Under the pieces are notes generated by a model, which was given only the letters and a program-made list of their open reading frames with translations, made no database searches and was not told the origin of the DNA. From Erpobdella octoculata (taxonomy: Eukaryota; Annelida; Clitellata; Hirudinida; Erpobdellidae), in contig OZ022243.1 in NCBI GenBank assembly GCA_963978895.1, forward strand, positions 7,818,043 to 7,882,042: 64,000 bases of DNA. Reading direction: 5' to 3'. Shown here piece by piece: positions 40,801 through 53,200 of the stretch (its first letter is position 1; each line of letters starts with the position of its first letter). A program made the translations under genes and the position numbers.

Positions 40801-43800
40801 TTTAATTAGAATTATTTTAAAGTTCTTTTATTATATTGATCTTAAAGGAAACCGGGGAATGCCCACCCAACGGTGTAAGTTGCCCAAAGTTTAGGTTCGA
40901 AAACATCAATGCTCTCTAATTTTGAGGACACAAGATCTCCGTAGGAACCATTTACTATGTTAAATGGTTTCACAACATCGTCTGAAACAAAAGAACAAAC
41001 ATTAAAAAAATAAAAGAAATAAAAATAAACTGCTATAAATATAATAAATCATCATTTAAAATATTAAGCTGCTTATAAACAAATATTAGTTTACTGAGTA
41101 TTCCGTTGGTGAAAACGAGTCCATCAGATTCCTGGTGAAATAATACAAGAAAATTTTTAAATTTTGAAAAACATCAAATATGGAACGTCAACAATTTATA
41201 CAAATTGAATTTACATTGAATGTTCCAGCGGATGCCAAAGAAATAGAAGGAATTCTTGAGCAGTTATTGCATATCGTTTCCATCATGTATTCAATGCGGT
41301 TGGATTTTAATTGTAACATGTGTCTGCGCATTCTTTCACGAGACTATATTAAAAAGTATTAAATTAATAAATAAATACTATATTTAAAATCACAGCCACA
41401 TATTTTATCTAATTATCAGAAAAACAGAATTAAATTCTAAAAAATTATTATGTTCTACTTACAATTTCTTTGCACATTTTTTTTCCTTCAACATCAAAAA
41501 TGAGAGGATAAGCTGTAACGTAAATTCGAACAATTGAGAAAGGATCAGTTTTTCCGGTCACTTCAACAACTGTTCCTGGTTCAACAATTTCTGGAATTGG
41601 TGTTATCTCCATCTGCAAATTATTAATATTCTATTTTTAATTGAATGAAATTTATGCCACCCACTCAGTTGTATATATATGACTGCTATGGGATAATTCT
41701 TGGACCATTAGTCGGCCGATCAAACGTGATGACATGGTGATGAAGTGTTGTTATTGTTGTTATATTGTTTTGTTATGCTGCATAGTTTTATTTTATGGTT
41801 AAGCAACATGGTTATATGGCGTGGCTTATGGCAAAAAATATGATTACATGGTCTGGTTACTGGCAAAAATTTGATTATATGGTGTGGTTACCGCTTATAC
41901 ATATGTATACAAGTTATAAGAAAATCAATTGTGTTTATTTTTAAAATAATTATTTAGTTGAAATCCTTAGTAAATAAAAAAAGTTTAGAAATCTAGAAAA
42001 CTAACATCACTCTCCAACATTTGATCAACGATAAACAAAAGACTGTCGGCAACAATTTCTTGGTTGGGAGTGAGAGCCCATACGATGATACGAGGAGTTG
42101 AAAGAAGATGGCTGATGTTGTGAGGAATGAAAAGAGAAAGTTCGTGTGTTGTTGCTGGTTGTGGTGGAAGTATGTTACCGCTGAGAACAAGAACTGATTC
42201 GCTCATGACCTGGTATAAATTTGAATTTTAAATATAAGTAAAAGTACTAAGTTATGTTTCATTAATTAGTTTAAAAAAAAACATTTATTTATTTATTGTT
42301 GCATGTCTTGCTGAATTTTTAAAAACAAAAATTTACTTCGTAAATGATATGATTGGTCGGGAAATTTGTTTGTATTTTAACTTTGAGATTTTCGCCAACC
42401 TGCAGAAAGGAAACATAAAATTTAAAATAAATTGATTCAATCATTTTTATAAATTATTATTATTATTTATATTACTATAAACCATATTTTCAAACCAATA
42501 TAAAACATATCAAATTATAAATACTTTCACTCTTGGTTTTTCTTGATTAAGTAACACTTGAATTGCATTATTTTTGCCTTCTTTTGTTTCAAACGGAAGA
42601 ATATTTCTTAGTTCTGCTTTTATTACTTTTTTAGTTATTTCGTCTTCATAAGTAGCCTAAATATTAAAACCAATATAATTTTAAATAAATAATTTTAGAA
42701 AAATATAGATAAATATATATTGTTTATTTAAATGTAAATAAAAGTTTGTTTATCAATTGTCACTTCAATTTTGTGGCCTGTACAAATTCTTAATATGGAT
42801 TATAGAATCAACCTCAAGATCAAGTTTAACGTCAGTTAAAGGTGTCACGAATGAGAACTGAGCGACACTGTTCAATGTGACAGGAACTTTAATCTTTTCA
42901 ATTGATGGAGTAGTTGATTTGGATGAGAAATGCAACACATCGATGTTGATTTCCTTAAGTTCTCTTCTAAGCTCGTTGACCGCTTTTAGAGAAATCTGTG
43001 AAATCGGTTGAACGCTGCAGTTTAGTTTAAAATTCTTGCTAAAAATCTGTTGTATAATATTTTTCTAATTGATTTTTTTTCAATCAAACAATAAAACTTG
43101 TTATGTAGTTGACTTACATAGCCAGTGAACAACATTCCAGGTTTGAAAGATCTTGGAGTAAATTCGTGGAAGAGAAGAATGTATGATTGGTCGATAAAAG
43201 TGATGCGCTCTTTTCTTTCAACATAAACCAACATGGCGGGTTCTGAAGATTTCGAATTGTCCACGTGACCAGGTCCTGGAAGTTCTTCGACGATTATGGA
43301 AATTTCAACAGTTTCGTTAAGCAGAGATTTCAAACCAAGTGCTTTTTTAAGATCTGCAATTTTCACTGTAACTGGAGAGTAACCACGGATCATCTGCAAT
43401 GCAGTTATATATATAGTCATATCAGAAACGATCAAATCGAAAACAAATTTTTGAATAAAAACTTTACTAAAATTAAATTAGAGTTTAATTTTGTTGAATT
43501 AAAATTTTATACTTTAACAGGAGGGAGAGAAATATTTTTTGATGTGCTAATGTGGGTGATGGTTGGAATGATTTGTCCGTTTAATGGGAGACCTTCATGA
43601 CGACTGGAAATCAACAAACGTATTGAATTAATTGTTTTATTATATATAAAATTTACGTCTTATTTAATTTATAATACAGTTTTATTCAAAATATTAAACG
43701 TACGCAGCAACAACGTAAATAATAAGATCGGGACTTTTATCTTCATCTGCTCGAATAATTGCATGGTAACTTGGGACGCCCAAGAATACTTCATGTGGTT

Positions 43801-44165
43801 CGTCTCCTGTATTCATACAACATTAACAATAATATATTTTGGATTTTATTTTATATTTAATTTATTCGATAGAAATATTTTTTAATTTATGGATATTAAA
43901 TGTGTAATAAAATCAAACTTTGTTCTTCAATTTCGATGGTTTCGTTTACTATTTGCTCCTAAATATAAATAATTTTTTTAAATTTTTATCTACAAAAATA
44001 AACAAATTTAAATAATTAAATTTTTTACATGAATTTGAACTGAAACAATCCACAATTCCTTCTTGGCCATCAACGGAACCAGAAAGTCACGACGTATAAC
44101 ACCTGTGTGTGAGTGATGATGACGATTATGACGATGATGATGATGACGATGATGATGATGACGAT

Positions 44166-44242
<77 letters not shown>

Positions 44243-44309
44243 TGACGATGATGACGATGATGACGATGATGACGATGATGACGATGATGACGATGACGAT
44301 GACGATGAC

Positions 44310-44347
<38 letters not shown>

Positions 44348-45822
44348 CGATGATGATGACGATGACGATGGTGATGGTGATGGTGATGGTGATGGTGATG
44401 GTGATGGTGATGGTGATGGTGGTGATGATGATGATGATGACGACGACGGCGGCGGCAATGGCGGTGGTGGTGGTGGTGGTGGTGGTGACGACGATGATGA
44501 TAATAATAATAATGATGGAGATAAAGAGGAAGCGAAGAGATTTTTGTACTATATTTATTAGTGTGTAAAATGTTAATTTTTATTTGAAAATTTATTTAGC
44601 CCCGAACTGAAGTTTCAACTCCAGAAAAAGATTTATTAAAAGAAATGTTTAATAAATTATTCCAACCAGATAGTGAGGTTTCATTTATCCATCTCACAAT
44701 TGAGTGATTTTTGGAGTCCTAAATAAATATTATTTTTAGAATTTTAATTTTTTTTAAATAATTATTATTATTATTACAATTTTATAAGCCATCAAGAAAG
44801 CAAGTGTTTTATTTTTTAATAAAATAATTTACTTAACATTTGAAAAAATGTAATTTAACATATGTACTTGCATAGGTATAATAATGTATTATATGTACTT
44901 GCATAGATACATAAATTTAATGTATGTACTTACATAGATGAATAAATTTAATATATGTACTCACGTAGATATATTAATTTAATATATGTACTTACATAGA
45001 TGGTAACATTCATGGGACCGGTGTATGCTTTCAAATCAGGACGAAGAGTTAAACATTTGATCCAGACTGAAAAATAAAAGAAAATTATAAATATATATAA
45101 GTTATGATGTAAATCATTATCATCACCACCGATACTGAAATTAAAACAATCACTATCATCATCATCAATATAATCATCATCATCATTCATATAATCATTG
45201 TAATAAAAACTACTCCTGCTATCACTGTCATTATCACCATCATCATCATAATCATCATAATCATCATAATCATTATAATCATCATAATCATCATAATCAT
45301 CATAATCATCATAATCATCATACTCATCATAATCATCATTCATTTAATCATCATAATCATCATAATCATCATTCATATAATCATCAACATTTATATAACC
45401 ATCATTCATATAATCATAATCATAATCATAATCATAACTACTTCTGCTACAACTGTCCTTATCATAATCTGCAGCATTCATAAAATCATCATAATCATAA
45501 CTACTCCTGCTACTACCATCATTATCATCAGCAGCAGCAGCCCTTATATAATCATCATAATCATAACTAACTCATATCTCCAGGCTGGTAAGCTTTCTTG
45601 TGCGTGTTTATTGTAACAATCAAATTTTCTCTCCTCAACGGAAGTTCAACGCGGTGAGAAAATTCAACGCAGGATTTTGATTCAATTTTTACTGAAATGT
45701 TTCTTCTTGGGGGGATGTTCTCAACCGAAGGAACCTTTAAAAATAAAAACTCTTTTAATTTTTTTAATTCATTGTCATTATTTCAATTAATATTACCATC
45801 ATCATCGTCGTCGTCGTCGTCT

Positions 45823-45853
<31 letters not shown>

Positions 45854-45855
45854 TG

Positions 45856-45912
<57 letters not shown>

Positions 45913-47358
45913 CCACCACCACCATCATCACATCAGCATAATCATCATCTCTTTTTTTTTGTATTATCCCAAAATGAAGTTTAATTGTATGTTAGTCTAA
46001 AATGTTTTTACATTTTTTCAAAAGCAACTCACCAAAACATTCAAAACTTTTGAAAAGTCTGAAACGAAATGAATTTAAAAAATTAAAGTTTTATAGCTTT
46101 ATTGTCTTTTCTTATAAATAAATCAAAACTGAATATTCATTAAAGCTAACCACGTCAGTAAACAATTCAATAATGAATTAGAAATCATTTCACCAATAAC
46201 GAAATATAAATAAAGTTTTCTGTACTTTTTGGGGTTTCTTCCAAGTTGATCCTCCACACTTCATAGTAATGAACAATCTCATCCAGAGAAACTTCCAAGT
46301 TCAGTTTACATTCTTCCAAGCTTTTGTCTTTTCTAAACAAATTGAAAAGTTTCAGGTGCACGGAATATTCGGTTTCAGGAATTACGACTTTGCTTGTCAC
46401 GATGACGTAAGATCTGCAGAGATAGAAATTATTTCCTTTTTAATATAAAACTATTAAATACAAAATTATTATCTATTTTAAATATTTACTATTTGTTTTA
46501 AAATGGAGAAAATATTTATTAGAAATATGCTCTATAAAATATTAAGATATAGTTGATTAGACACATTTTTAACATTTTACTTTTTATATACATTTACTAG
46601 AAATAGTAAGTCAAAAATGACGGTTTTTTTATTGAACTGCCAGGACATTAAATAAAAAACGTTTTCCTTCACTACCACACTATTATAAGAAGTTTAATGA
46701 AGTTAGGATCTCAATCGCTGTAAATGACTAAATGTGGTAATTAAACAATGTGGTTACTCTACATGTTCAGCAATATAAAAAAAAGTTCAGTGCTTTGGAT
46801 CGAACCTGAATCAAGCAAAATAAAATCACTACATTTCAAGCCATGCATTCGTAATAACCTTTATTACACACCTGTTCGCACCCGTTTTAGCAACTGCTGA
46901 CTGCTGACCACCGCGGCCGCCGCGTTATATGAAATGGCTAACATACATACAAATATCGGAAATCATGTATGTTGATAATAACGTAGCGAGATGTGATCTC
47001 CTTTTTATGCAAATAATAGTCTCATTCATTCTGGTTATATGTCTTATACTTTTCATATCGTATCGTTTCTCTCTCACAAACACGCCTAATCGTACTCGAA
47101 GCTTTGGTACTTGTGCTCGTACTAAGTAGCAGAGATATAGTACTTGATACTCGAGTACAACTCGAGTACGTTTTTCAAGTATTCGTACTCGTACTCTAAG
47201 TACTCGCAACATCTTTGCCAATCAGCCTCCTCCTTCTTGCATTAGTAAATAGAAACTGAAACTAACGTGTTTGTTGAAGTACCAGCTTTTATACATTCTC
47301 CGGTGAAGAATACGGTGCTGAAGAGGAACGCGGCTGCTATCAATCGATTCCAAATCAT
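34810..47358 (-). CDS. Secreted alpha-2-macroglobulin/TEP/CD109-like protein without the thioester motif, complete, 35 coding exons
   Basis: Members are large extracellular proteins that trap proteases or opsonise microbes. Exons (minus strand): 47358-47267, 46413-46226, 46058-46033, 45734-45572, 45066-44996, 44718-44667, 44102-44029, 43958-43919, 43806-43704, 43603-43513, 43393-43118, 42995-42813, 42656-42525, 42399-42337, 42209-42006, 41612-41463, 41131-41095, 40981-40867, 40661-40544, 40278-40165, 40010-39912, 39813-39679, 39571-39433, 39309-39076, 38937-38862, 38630-38438, 38355-38281, 37658-37469, 37379-37192, 36929-36765, 36331-36260, 35668-35556, 35331-35175, 35096-34991, 34892-34810. 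Phases all agree: 4317 nt, 1438 aa. It begins with a signal peptide (MIWNRLIAAAFLFST), then macroglobulin domains (SYVIV, AYQPGDM, FTPRSFKPG), an alpha-helical TED-like region, a CUB-like part and a receptor-binding domain. The C-terminus ends CPWCKCD. GCGEQ is absent. No six-cysteine anaphylatoxin domain is seen, so it is closer to A2M/CD109/TEP than to C3. AATAAA lies a few bases after the stop. Confidence 0.9.
35740..36220 (+). mobile_element. Non-autonomous Helitron, copy 2 (cleanest copy)
   Basis: A 481-bp element flanked by A and T with no target-site duplication. The 5' end is TCTATATATATAAAAATGAA; the 3' end is GCCCCGCTAG. A hairpin, GGGCA...TGCCC, lies just before the terminus, as expected for Helitrons. 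The interior carries AACCTTGAGAGTCAAGGGGA and a purine-rich minisatellite of GGGAAAGCGACCGGGAGC-type units (about 35984-36165). It sits in an intron of the A2M-like gene, between exons 36331-36260 and 35668-35556, in antisense. Confidence 0.85.
36540..36712 (+). repeat. Dispersed repeat family D, most complete copy
   Basis: Runs from ATAGTTTATAGTCCTTTACA to TTAGCAAGGCGGAGTT in an intron of the A2M-like gene, antisense to it. Confidence 0.75.
37786..38205. repeat. tRNA-like SINE remnants in inverted arrangement
   Basis: Minus strand 37875-37786 has TTGTTGGTTCAGATGGTAAGG and a B-box-like GGGTTCGAGTCC. Plus strand 37890-37980 has a related head (CGATGGTTAGTAGG, GGGTTCGAATCGTGG). A third degenerate copy lies on the minus strand at 38205-38140. 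AACCATCGTT/AACGATGGTT forms the join between the first two. All lie in the intron between exons 38355-38281 and 37658-37469. Confidence 0.55.
44113..44505. repeat. (GATGAC)n/(GATGGT)n/(GGT)n array in an intron
   Basis: About 390 bases of GAT/GAC/GGT trinucleotides, ending about 10 bases from the acceptor of exon 44102-44029. Poly-Asp, Met-Thr and poly-Ser frames here are artefacts. Confidence 0.95.
45160..45560. repeat. (ATAATCATC)n imperfect array
   Basis: AATCATCAT units with interruptions, including a repeated TAACTACTCCTGCTA block. It fills most of the intron between exons 45734-45572 and 45066-44996. Confidence 0.9.
45795..45935. repeat. (ATC)n/(GTC)n array
   Basis: Trinucleotide array in the intron upstream of exon 45734-45572. 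Confidence 0.95.
47130..47218. mobile_element. Miniature hAT-like element, second copy
   Basis: Shares AGTACTTGATACTCG and AGTACTCGCAACATCT with the 62-bp element at 53700-53761 but is longer (89 bases) and lacks a clear target-site duplication. It lies in the first intron of the A2M-like gene. Confidence 0.5.
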
Positions 47359-47560
47359 CTGAAACAGAAATTTATTAAAATTAATAAACTTCATTCTTTG
47401 TTGAACTCGTCTTCTTTCTTCAACCATGAAAACTTGCTATTCTTGCGACAACTTTGCTTACCATAAAGCAGCAGTTGAACTTTAGAAGCAAGATCAAAGT
47501 TGAACTGCTACTGCTTTTTCAACCACAAAAAGCCACTTTTATAGAAAAATTTCAGCCAAA
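47359..47560 (-). promoter_or_regulatory. Upstream region of the A2M-like gene with an inverted repeat
   Basis: CAG directly before the ATG at 47358 could be a splice acceptor, so the promoter may lie further upstream. AAAGCAGCAGTTGAACTTT (47465-47483) and AAAGTTGAACTGCTACTGCT (about 47495-47514) form an imperfect hairpin. No TATA box was assigned. Confidence 0.3.
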
Positions 47561-47813
47561 AACTATTGATTTTCTTGTCCTAGTTAGCAATTAAACAATT
47601 GCATCACCTCAGTCGGGAAAGAGTTAATTAGTTTTTGCTAGGTTTCGTTTTTTATTACCAAGTTGAAAAATCAAATTTGTCGATAAATACAATTAAATCG
47701 CTTTCAGGTGCTTTGCTAAATTATTTATATAACTTTTTTATTTTTATTTTGCCAAAAATCAAATAAAAAATATATTTAATAAAATGTTGCTAATTAAAAA
47801 ATTAAAATTTATA

Positions 47814-49025
47814 AAAAATAAAAAAGAAATTCCTATTTAATATATTTTTAAATTTTATCTGTAAATAATAAAAATGATTTTTGTTTTATCAGACATATAA
47901 AGTATCCATACATCCATCCATCCATCCATCCATCCATCCATCCATCCATCCATCCATCCATCCATCCATCCATCCATCCATCCATCCATCCATCCATCCA
48001 TCCATCCATCCATCCATCCATCCATCCATCCATCCATCCATCCATCCATCCATCCATCCATCCATCCATCCATCCATCCATCCATCCATCCATCCATCCA
48101 TCCATCCATCCATCCATCCATCCATCCATCCATCCATCCATCCATCCATCCATCCATCCATCCATCCATCCATCATCCATCCATCCATCCATCCATCCAT
48201 CCATCCATCCATCCATCCATCCATCCATCCATCCATCCATCCATCCATCCATCCATCCATCCATCCATCCATCCATCCATCCATCCATCCATCATCCATC
48301 CATCCATCCAACCGTCCGTCCGTCCGTCCGTCCGTCCATCCATCCATCCATCCATCCATCCCTCCATCCATCCATCCATCCATCCATCCATCCATCCATC
48401 CACCCATCCATCCATCCATCCAACCGTCCGTCCAACCATCCATCCATCCATCCATCCATCCATCCATCCATCCATCCATCCATCCATCCATCCATCCATC
48501 CATCCATCCATCCATCCATCCATCCATCCATCCATCCATAAAAAATAAAAAAGAAATTCCTATTAAATATATTTTTAAATTTTATCTGTAAATAATAAAA
48601 ATGATTTTTGTTTTATCAGACATATAAAGTATCCATACATCCATCCATCCATCCATCCATCCATCCATCCATCCATCCATCCATCCATCCATCCATCCAT
48701 CCATCCATCCATCCATCCATCCATCCATCCATCCATCCATCCATCCATCCATCCATCCATCCATCCATCCATCCATCCATCCATCCATCCATCCATCCAT
48801 CCATCCATCCATCCATCCATCCATCCATCCATCCATCCATCCATCCATCCATCCATCCATCCATCCATCCATCCATCCATCCATCCATCCATCCATCCAT
48901 CCATCCATCCATCCATCCATCCATCCATCCATCCATCCATCCATCCATCCATCCATCCATCCATCCATCCATCCATCCATCCATCCATCCATCCATCCAT
49001 CTATCCATCCATCCATCAATCTATT
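47814..49025. repeat. Tandem duplication carrying two long (ATCC)n arrays
   Basis: A ~90-base unique leader (containing AGAAATTCCTATT, TTTTATCAGACATATAAAGT) occurs at about 47814-47905 and again at 48541-48638, offset by 727 bases with about one mismatch. Each copy is followed by an ATCC array (47906-48538 and 48639-49017). The first array has ATCC-to-GTCC variants and two ATC phase slips; the second is nearly pure. Confidence 0.9.
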
Positions 49026-50204
49026 AGCCCGCCGCCCGCCCGTTTGTCTGTCTTTCCATCCGTGTCTCTTCTGGATATTTTTGCTACGGATTTACGCCAA
49101 CTCATATATCTAATGTCAAAATGAATAATTGTCATTGTAATTAAAGGTAATATTTAAGTGATGATGATGATCATTCAAGTTCCGACCTTTGTTTTCTCGT
49201 GCACCAAACAAACTTTTGACCTTCAACAATACAATCGTATACCCGTTTATTTGTGACCCTCAATCTATGGTTTCATTGAAATAACCACCAACTTATGGCT
49301 TCATTCAGAGATCGATCGGCTGATTCATTTGCTGTGGCGTGATGTGAAAAATGAAATTTTATTGAAACATATCGACGCGAGAAAATGAGTAAATTTAATT
49401 AAAATGAGTAATTTTAGCTTCTATCGGGAAGTGTTGAATGAAACCGTTGAACTGCCACGTCTGCTTGATTGATTTTAAGATGCGTCATCAAAAGTTTATT
49501 CAGTGGACAATTGAGAAATATTTTTAAATGTTGTGTTTAAGGATGGCAAGTTCACCAGACTTGTCATGATTTTCGTGAAATCCGATTTCCATATCATAAG
49601 TCAGTTGCTCTTGAAGGGTTTGAAGTGCATTCAACAATAGTGAAGCGAGACTTTTATTGCTGATTTCAGCTAGGTTTTTTGTAATGTTTATTATTTTTAT
49701 ATAAAAAACATGCGAAAATATAATTTTGTGGTTGGTTTTCTAAAATAAATTGAATTTGATAAAAAACACAACGACTTCATTCTAGCTCTACAACAACAAT
49801 AATTATAATTAATAACAAACACATTAACTCCTTTTATCAAAAAAATATTTTTCTTCGATGCTTCAGATTAACTTTTGTAAACAAAATAAAAATCTCTTTT
49901 ACAATTTTTAAACAAAACTATTCAAAAATTATTTTTGAAATTCGAAATAAAAAACCTGCAAAAAACATATTTCAGCTGAAGAATGAACAAAGTAAAAATT
50001 GCATTGTTGAAAATCACAAATGTTTAAACAATTTAAAATCATTAAATTACAATTAAAACACAAATAATATAAATAAACGAATGCACAACAATAATAATAA
50101 TAATAAATCAATAGAAATTGATTAAAAAAATTTTTTAACAAAATAATAGAAGTGGCACGTGGAATGTTATCAAAAAATTAAATAATTAAATAATTCATTT
50201 AAAG
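49026..50204. other. Intergenic region between the A2M-like and ERM-like genes
   Basis: No gene recognised. It contains the presumed 3' UTR of the ERM-like gene next to 50205. Confidence 0.4.
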
Positions 50205-53200
50205 TTAATATTTATCCTCAGAAATCATTTTCATGATTTCATTTTTATCTATCGCGTTTGCCTGCTGCATTTTTATGTTGGCGATGTTCTTCCTCGCTTC
50301 CTGTGTCTTCGCTGTCATGTCACTCAGTTCACAAGTTAATACCTGTAAAATTAACCATTCGGTTTGTGAATATAAACATAAATATTATTTAATGTCAGGT
50401 TATTTTATTTAATTAAATTAATATTTAATTTTTAAAATAAATCACATATTTTGAAATAAAATAGCTTTAAAAGATCGAATTGTTTCTTCTCACCTCGATT
50501 CGCTCCCGCAGAGCATAAAAGTCCTCATTCTGACTGGACTTTCGTTTCTTTCCACTTGACAAGACCATTGTGTACGCTTTTAAGAGATTTTTAACGGTTT
50601 CTGGAAAAGGAATATAATTTAATAAACAAAATTTCAGTTTAAATATTTGTTAGCGTGAAACAAATGAAAATTTATAAAAAAAATGAAAAAACCTCCTCTT
50701 TTAGAAGTTGATTTTGCATTTTCAAAAATCATTTCTAGTATTTTTTTTCTTTCTTCAATTTCTTGTTTCATAAAATTTATTTTTTCTTTCAGCATTTTCT
50801 TCTCTTCAATTTCCTCTGATTCCATGCTTTTCTGTTTTTCACTCTTAACAAGAAAATTTATTTTAAGTTTTATTTCAGTATTTTTATTAGTTCAAGTATT
50901 TCAACTAAATTTTTAATTTAGTTACACTTTATATTTAATAAAGTGTTATCACATTTCGGATTTAAATATTTTTTCTTTATTGCATAAAGTACAAATTTAT
51001 ATAATTGTATATTATATAAATGTTAAATAATTTTCATTTTAATTACCTATTTAAAAATTTTAAACAAATATAAATTAATTTAAATTAAGGAATTAAAAAA
51101 TTAAAAAGTACAATTAAATTTACTTTCTCCACAGCGGCGTCAACGTCGTCGAGTGATTCGCCAATTTTATGGTTGAGATGCAAATTTGATTCTCTGGTTT
51201 TCTCTAGTTCTGTTCATTAATACAATTCTTTATTTTCTAAATAAATAATACTAATAATCTTATTAATAACAATAATAATGAACATTCTTACAATAACATG
51301 ATATCAATAAGTGATTGAATAATTTATTTAATAATAAGATTTATAAATGAATAATTTAAATAATAATAACATCAATTAGTACATAAATAATTTATGTAAT
51401 AAAAACCTCTATAAGTATATGAATAATTTATATAATAATTTGATGAACTGTTGATTTGAAATTGTTATGCATAACTATCTCAACAATGAACTTATTAATA
51501 ATTTTACTGTAATGTTATTATTAAACCCAACATTGACATTAATAATTACTTTTGTAGTGACTTTTTATAAAGTTAATTTGAAATTATTATAATACTGCTG
51601 ACATAAATAAATAATTGCAAAATGAAGTAAACAATAAATTGATAAAACAACAATAAAATTTATTTTATTTTGCTTTATAAAAAGTTTTTTTTAGAAACGA
51701 AGATTATAAATAATATCATCATCGCTTATGATTACACTAATTATTTCTCAGTTTACTCAATATAGTTTTAATTAGTTGTCTATAAATGTTTATATATATG
51801 TATGTGCGTATAAATTGACTTGTATGTATGTTCGGGTAATTTTTCGGGAATAACTAAGAAAAGACCTTGTATTGCCAAATGATATTGAGATTGGTATCTG
51901 TGCAATCTATCTTCTAGCTCAGTTTTATTCCTTTCCAATTCCATTCTTTGCATTCTTTCCATGCAGAGGGTTTGTCTACAAACATAAAAAAAAATCATTA
52001 CTAAAAACATTCAATTCCTAAATAATTAATATTAATTTTTAAATTTTTAATAACAGTCAAATAATTGTTCTAAAGAAATCTTCATAACAATGATATTGCA
52101 ACAGATGTTATAAAACTAAGTTTCAACACTGTTTAGTTGAAAAAATCATTGAAATATTAATTTGATAAACTATTATTTTGTAATAAAAAAACAAAATAAA
52201 CAAAACCTTTCAGCCAGTTTAGCTGATTTTTCAGCTTTCGCATGAAGTCTCATCTGATTAATTTCAAGCGATTCGTCTTCTCTCCTCTTCTTGAACAGCT
52301 GATGGTTTCCTGCCGCTAGGAGAAGAATCTGTTTGTTCATCCTTTTGCTCGGAGAAAAAAATACGAAATCCTGTGGAATAATTTGTTTGAATCATTAAAT
52401 GTTTATTAATTATTTAATTTTTTTTAAACTATACTACTATTATCGAAATTAATCATTTATCCACTAATCTATTGTTTGCCTGTTTATGTATCTGTCCTTC
52501 GGCCCATCCGTCCGTCGGTCCGTCCGTCCGTTCATCCATCCATCCGTCCATCCGTTCATCCATCCATCCGTCCATCCGTCCATCCGTCCATCCGTCCATC
52601 CGTCCATCCGTCCATCCGTCCATCCGTCCATCCGTCCATCCGTCCATCCGTCCATCCATCCGTCCATCCGTCCATCCATCCATCCATCCATCCTTGCATC
52701 CACCTGACTACTAATTAAACTTACAGGAGATTTTTTATCAACCGGCTTGATTAAGAATTTTTTGTTGTGAGAATTCAAATGACGAATTTCACTCCACTGA
52801 AAGCCAACGCATGGAGCAAGTCTATTTTTGAGATTTATGTAAATAAATTGCTATACAAGTTTTATTTAAAAAATTATGTTAATAAAAAAATTATTAATTT
52901 ATTTTAATATTATAATACAAAAATATAATCAAACATTTAAATTCAAAAACTGTCTCACTTGTTTTGTTTGTCATACACGGTCAGTCCAAGAGCATCAACG
53001 CCTAATAAAAGGACGCTGTTCTTTTTGTTGCGAACTTCGAAATAATTAACTCCGAACATATCGAGATCCTGTGCCACTTTCAAGTATTCCATCATCGCGT
53101 CTTCTCTAACGTAAAATACAATTAAGATGATGATGATGGTGATGGTGATGGTGATGGTGGTGGTGGCGGTGACGGTAGCGGTGATGGTAGTGGTGGTGGC

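Noticed and set aside
44109..44568. Poly-Asp, Met-Thr and poly-Ser frames
   Set aside because: Translation of a trinucleotide array within a spliced intron of the A2M-like gene.
46910..46925. GCGGCCGCCGCG GC-rich motif as a CpG promoter
   Set aside because: Only about 15 bases, and it lies inside the first intron of the A2M-like gene.
47848..49027. Long frames of repeated MDGW or HPSI residues on both strands
   Set aside because: They are translations of the ATCC tetranucleotide arrays, open in several frames at once.
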